This document shows positions 30,758 to 38,352 of a stretch of 39,002 nucleotides of DNA, in pieces (position 1 is the stretch's first letter; each line of letters starts with the position of its first letter). The notes beneath the pieces are model-generated. The model was given only the letters and a program-made list of their open reading frames with translations, was not told where the DNA came from and searched no databases. The DNA comes from a virus. Location of the stretch: positions 1 to 39,002 of the IMG/VR virus record IMGVR_UViG_3300010883_000113, one strand, 5' to 3'. The position numbers and the translations under genes are program-made.

Positions 30758-31349
30758 TATTGAAGGTGGATTTTACGATAAACCTATTAATTTAGATATT
30801 ACACACCGTTGTCCTTTGCAATGTCCAAGTTGCATTAGGCAAAAAAATAAATATATTAAAAACAATCCTAAAAACACAGATATATCTATAGCAAATTATC
30901 TAAAGATATTAAAAACTTTTTCTTATATAGAATTGAGTGGCCAGCAATCAGACCCATTATGCCATCCAGAAATAATAGAATTAATTTTTTTATCTCGTTA
31001 TAGAAAATTAGATATCCACACAGCTACATCTCACAAAAAAAAAGATTTTTATATAGAGGCTTTTGATACTAATCCAAATGCAACATGGATATTTGGATTG
31101 GATGGGTTACCAGCAGATAGCCACAAACATCGTGTAAATCAAAACGGCACACATCTATTTGAAATGATGCAGCTAGGTGTTGAGATGGGAATAAATGTTG
31201 TGTGGCAATATTTGGTATTTAATTACAATCAAAATAATATAGAAGAAGCAAGAGCTCTTGCGAAAGGAATGGAATTTAGATTATCTCTTTCTTCTCGTTG
31301 GGATGATCATTCCAAACACCTTAAACCAGATGAGGAATATTGTGCTTAG
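30738..31349 (+). CDS. radical SAM core protein (paralogue 1), without SPASM domain
   Basis: A 203-aa protein with the cluster motif C25-PLQ-C29-PS-C32 (ITHRCPLQCPSCIRQ), a modified GGEP-position motif (LSGQQSDPLCHPE) and a substrate-barrel motif IFGLDGLPADSHKHR. At 203 residues it covers only the partial barrel; the C-terminal Cys-rich domain found in SPASM enzymes is encoded by the next, overlapping gene. The start overlaps the oxygenase by 20 bp. It ends at TAG 31347-31349 directly after HLKPDEEYCA, equivalent to the KHLKPPE end of paralogue 2. Products likely act as a two-subunit enzyme. Substrate unknown. Confidence 0.83.
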   Translation: MYIPTLDIEGGFYDKPINLDITHRCPLQCPSCIRQKNKYIKNNPKNTDISIANYLKILKTFSYIELSGQQSDPLCHPEIIELIFLSRYRKLDIHTATSHKKKDFYIEAFDTNPNATWIFGLDGLPADSHKHRVNQNGTHLFEMMQLGVEMGINVVWQYLVFNYNQNNIEEARALAKGMEFRLSLSSRWDDHSKHLKPDEEYCA

Positions 31350-31632
31350 ACCTAGATGTATACATGATGGCCAATGCCTAGGACATTCAGCACAAGGATA
31401 TATTACACCATGTTGTCATATGGATTCTCATGATAGGTCGAGAGGCTATGCTTATGATATTTTTTACCAAGAAAAATTCAACATAAATAACAATAAAGAT
31501 ATAAAATCTATTACGCAATCTAAAGAGTGGATTGATTTTTATACAATGTTACAGGAAAGACCAGAAGACGCTCCTCCTATTTGTAAGAAAATCTGTGGAA
31601 ATAATAAAGAGGCAAGAGATATTTATGGATAG
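31330..31632 (+). CDS. stand-alone SPASM-like Fe-S protein (partner of radical SAM 1)
   Basis: A 100-aa protein from the ATG at 31330 (GTG at 31342 is possible; the frame is open upstream to 31258, which would overlap too far). It begins MRNIVLRPRC, and has a SPASM-type cysteine layout: RPRCIHDGQCLG, GYITPCCHMD, and PPICKKICG at the end. SPASM domains bind auxiliary 4Fe-4S clusters in radical SAM enzymes acting on peptides or sugars. Here the domain is a separate gene in a different frame overlapping the core gene by 20 bp. A sequencing error splitting one gene is possible, but the same split recurs at 35371. Confidence 0.75.
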   Translation: MRNIVLRPRCIHDGQCLGHSAQGYITPCCHMDSHDRSRGYAYDIFYQEKFNINNNKDIKSITQSKEWIDFYTMLQERPEDAPPICKKICGNNKEARDIYG

Positions 31633-32923
31633 TTTTGAAGAATTTGTTAAAGTCATAAGTTCCTATAATTCAAAGGTTAAAAGTCATAGATCATTATACA
31701 TTATAGTAAAACCTAGAGGCTGGGATTTCGGTATAGAAAAATCCTGTCAAACTACTTGGTATAATGTATCTGGTGGGCCTACAGGAAGTGGTACTGGTAA
31801 TCAAGTTATATTTTGTGAACCAAAAGAAGTATTCCAGACTTTAGTTAATAGTATGGCCAAACGTGCTATGATTGTTAGAGCTGGAATGGTCTTTGATATG
31901 ACACATAGTAATGAAGATGGTACTCCTAAAACTCCTATAACAAAATTCAAAAAATCTACTGCTTGGTGTAAAGGACATATTATTGCTCGTCCATTTGAAC
32001 AAGCATTTTTACACAAGCAACATATAGAGATAGATATTGTTCAATGGAAAAAAATTGGTTGTCCAAATATATTTCAAGAACAAAGATTTGCTGTTGGAGA
32101 TAAAAGCAATATAAATTATCATGATGATTATACACCTTATTGGATTGAATTTGTGGGCCTACCACGGATAGAAAACTTTGATAAGGATGACAGAAGGATG
32201 AAGGCTTACACTTATGATAGAGATTTTAATTCTGAGTGGAATAATATAGCTGAAAGTGAATATGGAGAATTTCCACAGGTACAAAGTGATAACAAATCAT
32301 ATGGATATTTTCAACGTCTAAACAGTAGAAACAGTAAAATGTTTTATGTTAATAATACTGAAACTTTAAAACGATTACCCCCTAAAGAGGAAAGCTTCGA
32401 TATAATATTCTCACCAACAGCTGGTTACATAACAGAAAAAATATGTCAGATGTATCAGCATAAGGGGGAAGTAATATTTTATGATTATTGTTTAGATAAT
32501 ATACAAATTAAAAAAGCAATTGTTGATATGAACATGACAGAAGAAGAAATAAACCAGTATATGAAATATCAAAACAAAGTACAAGCAATCACAAGCGTCT
32601 CCACTATGAGCTCTGAAACATTAGAAGAAGAATATGGTGATGGTAGACTTGCTCAACAATATATGATTAATAATTGTAAAATATCATATGAAGTGATAAA
32701 TATTATTAGTCCTAACTATAACACAATCCTAGAAAAAGTCAAAGGAAAAAAAGTATTATTTAATCATAGTAATATATTTGGGTTTAGTATGGCACACGCA
32801 CAATATACTTTGACACAACTAAATGCTTCTCATCAAGCTTTATATGATCTTCTGAGTAAATCAAAAAGTTTTTATATGAGGGGTACACGAGCAGATAAAA
32901 AGTGGGAGCTATTAAATGGATAA
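31625..32923 (+). CDS. protein of unknown function, tandem paralogue A (432 aa)
   Basis: The ATG at 31625 overlaps the SPASM gene by 8 bp and is preferred over the upstream start at 31532, which lies deep in that gene. The protein has an N-terminal Trp/Lys-rich part, then a Rossmann-like core with FDIIFSPTAGYITEK followed by EVIFYDYCLDNIQIKKAI, and a C-terminal block KVLFNHSNIFGFSMAHAQY. The next gene shares these three blocks, so the two arose by duplication. The pattern is reminiscent of NAD- or SAM-binding proteins, but the usual glycine-rich loop is not evident. No function is assigned. Confidence 0.72.
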   Translation: MDSFEEFVKVISSYNSKVKSHRSLYIIVKPRGWDFGIEKSCQTTWYNVSGGPTGSGTGNQVIFCEPKEVFQTLVNSMAKRAMIVRAGMVFDMTHSNEDGTPKTPITKFKKSTAWCKGHIIARPFEQAFLHKQHIEIDIVQWKKIGCPNIFQEQRFAVGDKSNINYHDDYTPYWIEFVGLPRIENFDKDDRRMKAYTYDRDFNSEWNNIAESEYGEFPQVQSDNKSYGYFQRLNSRNSKMFYVNNTETLKRLPPKEESFDIIFSPTAGYITEKICQMYQHKGEVIFYDYCLDNIQIKKAIVDMNMTEEEINQYMKYQNKVQAITSVSTMSSETLEEEYGDGRLAQQYMINNCKISYEVINIISPNYNTILEKVKGKKVLFNHSNIFGFSMAHAQYTLTQLNASHQALYDLLSKSKSFYMRGTRADKKWELLNG

Positions 32924-34019
32924 TTTTATAGAATATGGTGAGTATATTAAAAATAATTATAGGCCAAGAAAGCAATCCTTTTGTATATTAATATATTGTT
33001 ACAAAGATTTACCTTGGACAGAGGAAAATGAAAAAGCTATTCAAATGACTTGGTTTCGTTCTGTTTGTGCTCGAGGTAGCAGAGGAGGATATCCAGTTGA
33101 TTTTTGTTACAAAGAAGATGTATCCTTATGGTTATCAAAAACTAATTACAAAAATGTTATACTTTTAGAACTTGGAAGTATTTTTGATAACCAAGAGCTG
33201 AGCTCATCTTTTATGGTAGTATTTGAAAGATTTCTTAAATCAGAATATTGGTGTTTAGAAAATAACAGAATGACATTTGTTAAGGTAGATGAATTTCATA
33301 AATCTAACAAAACAGATATTTGGAAATGTCAAAAGAAAGATGATGATTATAAAATAAGTGGAGTATATCATATATGTAAAAGAGATGGTGATAATATTAA
33401 AAGCCAAAAGAGTTTGGCAGATATGTATCCAGAGGGAAAATTAAGAATATATTTTACATTAAATAATGAATATGGATATAACCAAAATATAAAACCTAAG
33501 AAGAAATTTTCAGATGTTGATACAATTATCGCACCAACTGCTGGATTTAATACTGAGGGATGGGCCAAACAATTTAAAGCAAAAAAGATAATATTCTATG
33601 ACGATGTACAGGAATTTATAGATATTAAAAAACATATTTTATTGTGGGGCCCTAGAACAGAAGATGATCTAATATATTTACAAAATAAGCTTAAACCACT
33701 ATTTCCTACGATTTTATTTAAAAATGCTTTATCTTTACCTATTGGTAAACAAACATCAATTGAAGAACAATTGGAAAATGCAAGATGGGCAGTAGAAAAT
33801 TGTGAAATTGAATATATAAAATTTGATATGATGAAAGATGATAAAAATAAATTACCACATGGAAAAAATATATTATTACATTTATCTAATATATTTTCTT
33901 TTTCTACTACTCATTTTAAGTGGGATTTACATTATATAAATAACAGGTGGGATATTATGGTCGATACTGATAGTCATATACAAGGAACGGATGTTTGGAA
34001 AAGAACAATTTTTAAATGA
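32916..34019 (+). CDS. protein of unknown function, tandem paralogue B (367 aa)
   Basis: It overlaps paralogue A by 8 bp. Shared blocks are VDTIIAPTAGFNTEG, KIIFYDDVQEFIDIKKHI and NILLHLSNIFSFSTTHF, in the same order as in A, plus an N-terminal strand ILIYCYKDLPWTEENEK. It is shorter than A (367 versus 432 aa), mainly in the N-terminal half. Cys-rich positions in A are not kept. Pairing of two diverged copies next to each other suggests a heterodimer or separate substrates. Its last 4 bp overlap the second glycosyltransferase. Confidence 0.72.
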   Translation: MDNFIEYGEYIKNNYRPRKQSFCILIYCYKDLPWTEENEKAIQMTWFRSVCARGSRGGYPVDFCYKEDVSLWLSKTNYKNVILLELGSIFDNQELSSSFMVVFERFLKSEYWCLENNRMTFVKVDEFHKSNKTDIWKCQKKDDDYKISGVYHICKRDGDNIKSQKSLADMYPEGKLRIYFTLNNEYGYNQNIKPKKKFSDVDTIIAPTAGFNTEGWAKQFKAKKIIFYDDVQEFIDIKKHILLWGPRTEDDLIYLQNKLKPLFPTILFKNALSLPIGKQTSIEEQLENARWAVENCEIEYIKFDMMKDDKNKLPHGKNILLHLSNIFSFSTTHFKWDLHYINNRWDIMVDTDSHIQGTDVWKRTIFK

Positions 34020-34720
34020 AAATAGTTGCAGTTAGAATAGGTGATAAGTATGGGCCAGAATATGAAACATACTTAGAATCAAAATTACCAGAACATGAAT
34101 TTATCTGGGTAAGGGAGGCATATCATCCAGAGGTAGTTCTACAATGGAATAAGATGTGGGGTATGCAGCTTGATATTGACGAACCTATATGTGTAATGGA
34201 TATTGATCTTCTTTTAGTAAATGATTATCAAAAGATATTTGATTATCCTGTAAAGCGTGGTCAATTTGTAGCCATGCCCGGCTGGTGGAGAGATACGGAT
34301 AAGGAAGGATATTCTATTAATGGGGGGTTCTTTAAATACTATCCAAAAGACACCAAATACATATACAATAAATTTATGTCAAATATTTATAAATGGCAAA
34401 GACATTATATAGAAAACAAAACAACTAAGGGCCCTGTCAATGGTGAACAGTATTTTGTAGAGGATTCTGTAAATGAAAGATTGGAGTTGGTTGTTCTTCC
34501 AGCTGCGTGGTTTACTCGTTGGGTTGTTAATGAAGATATTAATTATGGAAAGAGAATGAAAATGTGGGAAGTTCAAATGACCCAAAAGTATATGAGTGTA
34601 ACTGGCAATGATTATATATATCTGGGTGGTGAGTTTCATCCAGATATTAAATTAGTACATTTTACACACGGTCAAAATCTTCCACATGAATGGGCGAACT
34701 ATAATGACTATACTAGATAA
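34016..34720 (+). CDS. GT-A fold glycosyltransferase (paralogue 2)
   Basis: A 234-aa homologue of the enzyme at 28638: opening strand KIVAVRIGDKYGPEYETYL, and D-x-D in CVMDIDLLLV (D62, D64). GYSINGGFFKYYPKDTKYIY and WWRDTDKEGYSINGG carry conserved acceptor-side residues. It is probably a retaining or inverting sugar transferase of the small phage GT class; donor and acceptor are unknown. The 4-bp overlap with paralogue B and 17-bp overlap with radical SAM 2 keep it in the same translation train. Confidence 0.78.
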   Translation: MKIVAVRIGDKYGPEYETYLESKLPEHEFIWVREAYHPEVVLQWNKMWGMQLDIDEPICVMDIDLLLVNDYQKIFDYPVKRGQFVAMPGWWRDTDKEGYSINGGFFKYYPKDTKYIYNKFMSNIYKWQRHYIENKTTKGPVNGEQYFVEDSVNERLELVVLPAAWFTRWVVNEDINYGKRMKMWEVQMTQKYMSVTGNDYIYLGGEFHPDIKLVHFTHGQNLPHEWANYNDYTR

Positions 34721-35381
34721 TAAAGTATTTACGGAACGAAATAATATTAATATTGATATTACTTATAGATGTCCTTTAGCATGTTTATCGTGCATGAGAA
34801 AACGATATGTTGATAGAGGAAAGCCAATTGATGGTATAGATATGAGTATAGAATCATTTGAAAAGATAACAGATTTTTTTACAAGAATTAATTTTTGTGG
34901 TCAAGTATCTGATCCTACTGCCCATCCAAAATTTATTCAGTTTCTTGAAATTTGCAAAAGGAAGGGAAACGAAGTTGAAATACATAACGCTGCTTCTCAC
35001 CGATCTTTTGATTGGTATAAAAAAGCATTTCAAGCTTATCCAGAAGCTATTTGGGAATTTGGATTAGATGGATTACCAGAAGATAGTCACAATTATAGAA
35101 AGAACCAGAATGGGCCTAAACTCTGGGAAGTAATGAAGTGGGCTAGTGGTGAGGGATATTTAGTAGATTGGCAATGGATATACTTTATATATAATTATAG
35201 AGATGTTCCAAAAGGATATGAGATGGCTAAAGAACACAAAATTAATTTCATTACCGTTCATTCAGATCGTTGGGGGAAGACAATAAAACACTTAAAACCT
35301 CCAGAAGCAATCATGAAATGTAATGACGTATATGAAGTTATGAATTTATTAGAAAGTGGGTATATTGACAATGGCAGATGA
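34704..35381 (+). CDS. radical SAM core protein (paralogue 2), without SPASM domain
   Basis: A protein of 225 aa from the ATG at 34704 (the frame allows 34686, six codons longer; neither start has a clear Shine-Dalgarno). The motif is C23-PLA-C27-LS-C30 (ITYRCPLACLSCMRK) with a modified GGEP position (FCGQVSDPTAHPK) and FGLDGLPEDSHNYRKNQ. It aligns along its full length with the protein at 30738, including the end KTIKHLKPPE, after which a short extra segment leads to the stop. The SPASM-like partner begins 11 bp before this stop. Confidence 0.83.
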   Translation: MTILDNKVFTERNNINIDITYRCPLACLSCMRKRYVDRGKPIDGIDMSIESFEKITDFFTRINFCGQVSDPTAHPKFIQFLEICKRKGNEVEIHNAASHRSFDWYKKAFQAYPEAIWEFGLDGLPEDSHNYRKNQNGPKLWEVMKWASGEGYLVDWQWIYFIYNYRDVPKGYEMAKEHKINFITVHSDRWGKTIKHLKPPEAIMKCNDVYEVMNLLESGYIDNGR

Positions 35382-35679
35382 AAAAATACAACCAAAATGC
35401 ATGAATGGTGGGGGTGCTAAAGCTGCAGCATATAGCTCTTTAGGGTGGATGATGCCCTGTTGTTGGATAGACCCTAGAAGCAAAATTAATAAAGGTAGGA
35501 ATAATACTGGTTGGGAATCTGAAGTATTTCAAGCTATGTTTACTGAAGAATTAAAAGTAGAAAATGTAGATTGTGTGGAAGATATTGTATATTCAAAAGC
35601 TTGGCAAGACTTTGCTACTGCTCTTATTGAAGACCCTCATAGTTGTCCTACGAAATGTTGGCAAAAATGCAGTTCGTAA
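35371..35679 (+). CDS. stand-alone SPASM-like Fe-S protein (partner of radical SAM 2)
   Basis: A 102-aa protein from the ATG at 35371 (a GTG at 35356 is the alternative; either overlaps the core gene). The cysteine layout is IQPKCMNGGG, WMMPCCWIDPRSK, NVDCVED and SCPTKCWQKCSS, parallel to the partner at 31330: a P-(K/R)-C near the start, PCC in the middle, and paired Cys at the end, with the same DIVYSKAWQDF middle pattern (SITQSKEWIDF in the other). Auxiliary Fe-S binding in a two-subunit radical SAM enzyme is inferred. Confidence 0.75.
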   Translation: MADEKIQPKCMNGGGAKAAAYSSLGWMMPCCWIDPRSKINKGRNNTGWESEVFQAMFTEELKVENVDCVEDIVYSKAWQDFATALIEDPHSCPTKCWQKCSS

Positions 35680-36992
35680 ACAATAACCATAACAGACAAT
35701 TTAAAAAAATTATTAATCCTAACTGGAGTTTTTATATTTACGGTTACACAAACTTGTCCAATAAAGAAATCATCCACAGCTTATTGCATGAGAATAAATT
35801 TCCTTCAAGTATTAGAGGACAATTTGCGTTAGTATTTATTCGAGGAAAACAATGGTGGGCATGTGTAGATCATCTAGGAACAACAAATCTATTTTATACG
35901 GATGAGGTAATTTGTCCAGACTATTACGGTATACCCCAAAAAGGTATTAATACCAATACAATGATTGAACAGCAGCTTAAAATTTTGAAGAGACATACAG
36001 TTGGGCCTGGAACACTACATAATGATATATCTAGAGTTGAACCAGAAACCTATGTTAAAAATGGAGTTGTCACAAAATATATGAATTTGATTAATAATCC
36101 TACGGAAGAATTTAATTATGAAGTAGCATATGATTTATTTGTAAAGGCTGCATCTAGAGTTGATCTTTCTAATTGTAAGATATGTTTTAGTGGTGGTAAA
36201 GATAGTGCTTGGATAGCTATGTTTTTAAAACATCTTGGTCATGATCCAAAACTAATTCATATAACAAGTCCAAATGTAGAACTCACTTGGGATGATGAAG
36301 CTTGTGATTTATATAGAAAAGAATGTGGTTGGGAAATAGAAGATTATGTAGTAGAATATACTGGAGAAGTGACAGATGATGATTTTATATTTACTACATT
36401 TTGGAAAGAAAAGATTTTTCCTGTAAAGAGCCATGCAATGCATCCACACGGAGGATTTGCACTTTCTGGTGAAGTTAGTGAGGTGCAAGCTAAAGCTCAT
36501 ATTATTAGTCACTATGTAGAAAACATGAGAGGTAAAATTAATAATGAACATCTTATTAGTTATTACATGTATTTGGCATACACATTTAATAAAAATACGG
36601 TGCCAGAGTATGTACATTCTGTAACTTCTGAAATGTGGCAAAAAAATGAAGGTTATCAATATATTTTAAATTATTTCGACAATATTATAGCAACTAGTGA
36701 TAAACCAAATAAATATTATAAATTTTGGCATAAGGAGTTCTGTTCTGCTAGAATGTATGCTGAATCTCAAGATATGCGAAATGAATGGTTTAACCTATTT
36801 ACTGATTACGATGTATATAACTATCTTATGAATACAACCAAGCCACCTTATATGGGCCCACAAGTTGGTGGACAGGGGAAACCCAGGCTGTTTCTAATAG
36901 GAAGCAAGATGTTTTCTACATGGAGCGATATCTCTTGGAGATTTAAATCAACTGGCATGAATATACCAGCGAGGAATTTGATCAATGAATAA
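35667..36992 (+). CDS. asparagine-synthetase-like PP-loop enzyme with inactive glutaminase-like N-domain
   Basis: A 441-aa protein from the ATG at 35667 (ATG 35655 and TTG 35643 are alternatives). Residues about 15-110 resemble the N-terminal class II glutaminase domain of AsnB (RGQFALVFI; VDHLGTTNLFY), but no Cys follows the initiator Met, so glutamine hydrolysis should be lost. Residues about 150 onward carry the PP-loop ATP pyrophosphatase motif SGGKDS (175-180) and a synthetase-like helical domain. Homologues lacking Cys include beta-lactam synthetase and lasso-peptide cyclases, which form amide bonds from adenylated acids; AsnB-like enzymes also occur in polysaccharide clusters. Substrate not determinable. 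Overlaps the GNAT gene by 8 bp. Confidence 0.78.
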   Translation: MQFVNNNHNRQFKKIINPNWSFYIYGYTNLSNKEIIHSLLHENKFPSSIRGQFALVFIRGKQWWACVDHLGTTNLFYTDEVICPDYYGIPQKGINTNTMIEQQLKILKRHTVGPGTLHNDISRVEPETYVKNGVVTKYMNLINNPTEEFNYEVAYDLFVKAASRVDLSNCKICFSGGKDSAWIAMFLKHLGHDPKLIHITSPNVELTWDDEACDLYRKECGWEIEDYVVEYTGEVTDDDFIFTTFWKEKIFPVKSHAMHPHGGFALSGEVSEVQAKAHIISHYVENMRGKINNEHLISYYMYLAYTFNKNTVPEYVHSVTSEMWQKNEGYQYILNYFDNIIATSDKPNKYYKFWHKEFCSARMYAESQDMRNEWFNLFTDYDVYNYLMNTTKPPYMGPQVGGQGKPRLFLIGSKMFSTWSDISWRFKSTGMNIPARNLINE

Positions 36993-38040
36993 ATACTTAT
37001 TCCATGTAGTCTTACCCAATGAAGAACTAGCTGATTGGTTTTTGGAAAATTTTTATCCATATAGTATGAAGTTATTAGTAGTAACATGTGATGGGTCTTA
37101 TCCAAAAGACCCAGAACTAAGAAAAAATGTCTGGGAGAGTTTTGAAAATGATCCCAATATTCAGATTATGGTCTTTGGTTATTTACCCCCAGATATAAAC
37201 CCAAAAACTACAGCTGTGATTTATTTAAATGATTTATTACGATATGAATTGAGAAGTAAATTTAATTATGAGAATCAAGATTATGGAAAAAAACGACAAT
37301 TAAATTTAACTCCAATTAATTTTATGCATCTAGTGAGCATGATAGCAATAAACTTTCAAGCACGACCAGGGCCTGATTATGTTAATAAACCAGAGTATCG
37401 CAAGCAAACAACTTATGAAGTTCCTAGAAAAGATGTACTTAAAATGAATGTGTATAATCCTTACTTTTATAATGAAGAAAAAATGATAGTAGAGTATGAT
37501 TGGAAAGCAAAATTAATAGGTAAAGATTTAAATTTTAAATATGAATGTAAAGAAATAACTTTTGAAGAATGTTGTAAAGCATGGAAAATAATGTGGCCTG
37601 CTCGTAATCCTTTACCCACACACAGCACATGGAACTGGTCGATGGATGAATGTATTGTAGAACAACATCAATTAGCACCTTATATGATAGGAATTGATAA
37701 AGACATATATAATTATAATGCAACTTATTTTGGTGTTTATATTGATAACAAATTAGTGGGTGTTAATAGTGGTCATCAAACTAGTGAACAAACATATAGG
37801 TCTAGAGGCTTATGGGTTCACCCTAAATATAGAGGTAGAAAGATTGCAATTCTATTGTTGAAACATACCATAAAGGCTTCTAACGGTTTATATGCATGGA
37901 CATGTCCTCGCAAGGAGAGTGAGTATGCATACAGGGCGGTTGGATTTAAGAAAAGAAGTGATTATTATGATAAACCACATTTTAAGGAGGGCACATGCTG
38001 TTTTTCTGTGAGAGAACCAGATGATATATCCGAAGTGTAA
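36985..38040 (+). CDS. two-domain protein with C-terminal GNAT acetyltransferase
   Basis: A 351-aa protein. Residues 1-180 form an unrecognised alpha/beta domain (KLLVVTCDGSYPKDPELRK; AVIYLNDLLRYELRSK). Residues about 190-345 are a GNAT fold: the acetyl-CoA motif A is GLWVHPKYRGRKIAILLL (R283-G-R-K-I-A288), followed by GLYAWTCPRKESEYAYRAVGFKKR with the usual Y-x(3)-GF end. GNATs acetylate amines of sugars, proteins or small molecules; acetylation of an amino sugar would suit the glycosyltransferases nearby. The last 20 bp overlap the third SPASM-like gene. Confidence 0.78.
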   Translation: MNKYLFHVVLPNEELADWFLENFYPYSMKLLVVTCDGSYPKDPELRKNVWESFENDPNIQIMVFGYLPPDINPKTTAVIYLNDLLRYELRSKFNYENQDYGKKRQLNLTPINFMHLVSMIAINFQARPGPDYVNKPEYRKQTTYEVPRKDVLKMNVYNPYFYNEEKMIVEYDWKAKLIGKDLNFKYECKEITFEECCKAWKIMWPARNPLPTHSTWNWSMDECIVEQHQLAPYMIGIDKDIYNYNATYFGVYIDNKLVGVNSGHQTSEQTYRSRGLWVHPKYRGRKIAILLLKHTIKASNGLYAWTCPRKESEYAYRAVGFKKRSDYYDKPHFKEGTCCFSVREPDDISEV

Positions 38041-38341
38041 AGGGTTTGGAAAATTATACGTTACTGCAACTAATAAAGTAAGACCTTGTTGTTGGCTTAA
38101 TGAACACTCAGATTCAAAAGTATTTGACGAAGATGACGATTATGATTTATCAGTAACTTCTCTACCAGAAGTAATGAATAATATAGGTGAGTGGATTGAT
38201 CATCTCTCTCAACATCAAGACCCCATACTGCCATCTTGTGTAATGAGTTGCAGTAATCCACTTGTGAATAGGTTTCACCATAAAACTGGCAAACCTGTTG
38301 GTGAAACTGGAAACTCCAACCAAAATAACGAAGTTTTTTAA
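38021..38341 (+). CDS. stand-alone SPASM-like Fe-S protein (third copy, orphan)
   Basis: A 106-aa protein whose start is the ATG at 38021. The layout is YPKCKGFGKL, KVRPCCWLNEHSD, a middle helix SLPEVMNNIGEWIDHLS, and SCVMSCSN, matching the two SPASM-like proteins at 31330 and 35371. Unlike them it is not preceded by a radical SAM core; it follows the GNAT gene, and a core gene begins 11 bp downstream. It may serve that core, or one upstream, or remain after loss of its own core. The C-terminal tail (GKPVGETGNSNQNNEVF) is polar and probably disordered. Confidence 0.72.
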   Translation: MIYPKCKGFGKLYVTATNKVRPCCWLNEHSDSKVFDEDDDYDLSVTSLPEVMNNIGEWIDHLSQHQDPILPSCVMSCSNPLVNRFHHKTGKPVGETGNSNQNNEVF

Positions 38342-38352
38342 GAAAGAAATAA

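Noticed and set aside
33935-33942. TATAAATA inside paralogue B, 74 bp upstream of the second glycosyltransferase
   Set aside because: Could be an internal late promoter, but it is farther from the start than the 17-37 bp seen for the clear cases and lies in very AT-rich coding sequence.
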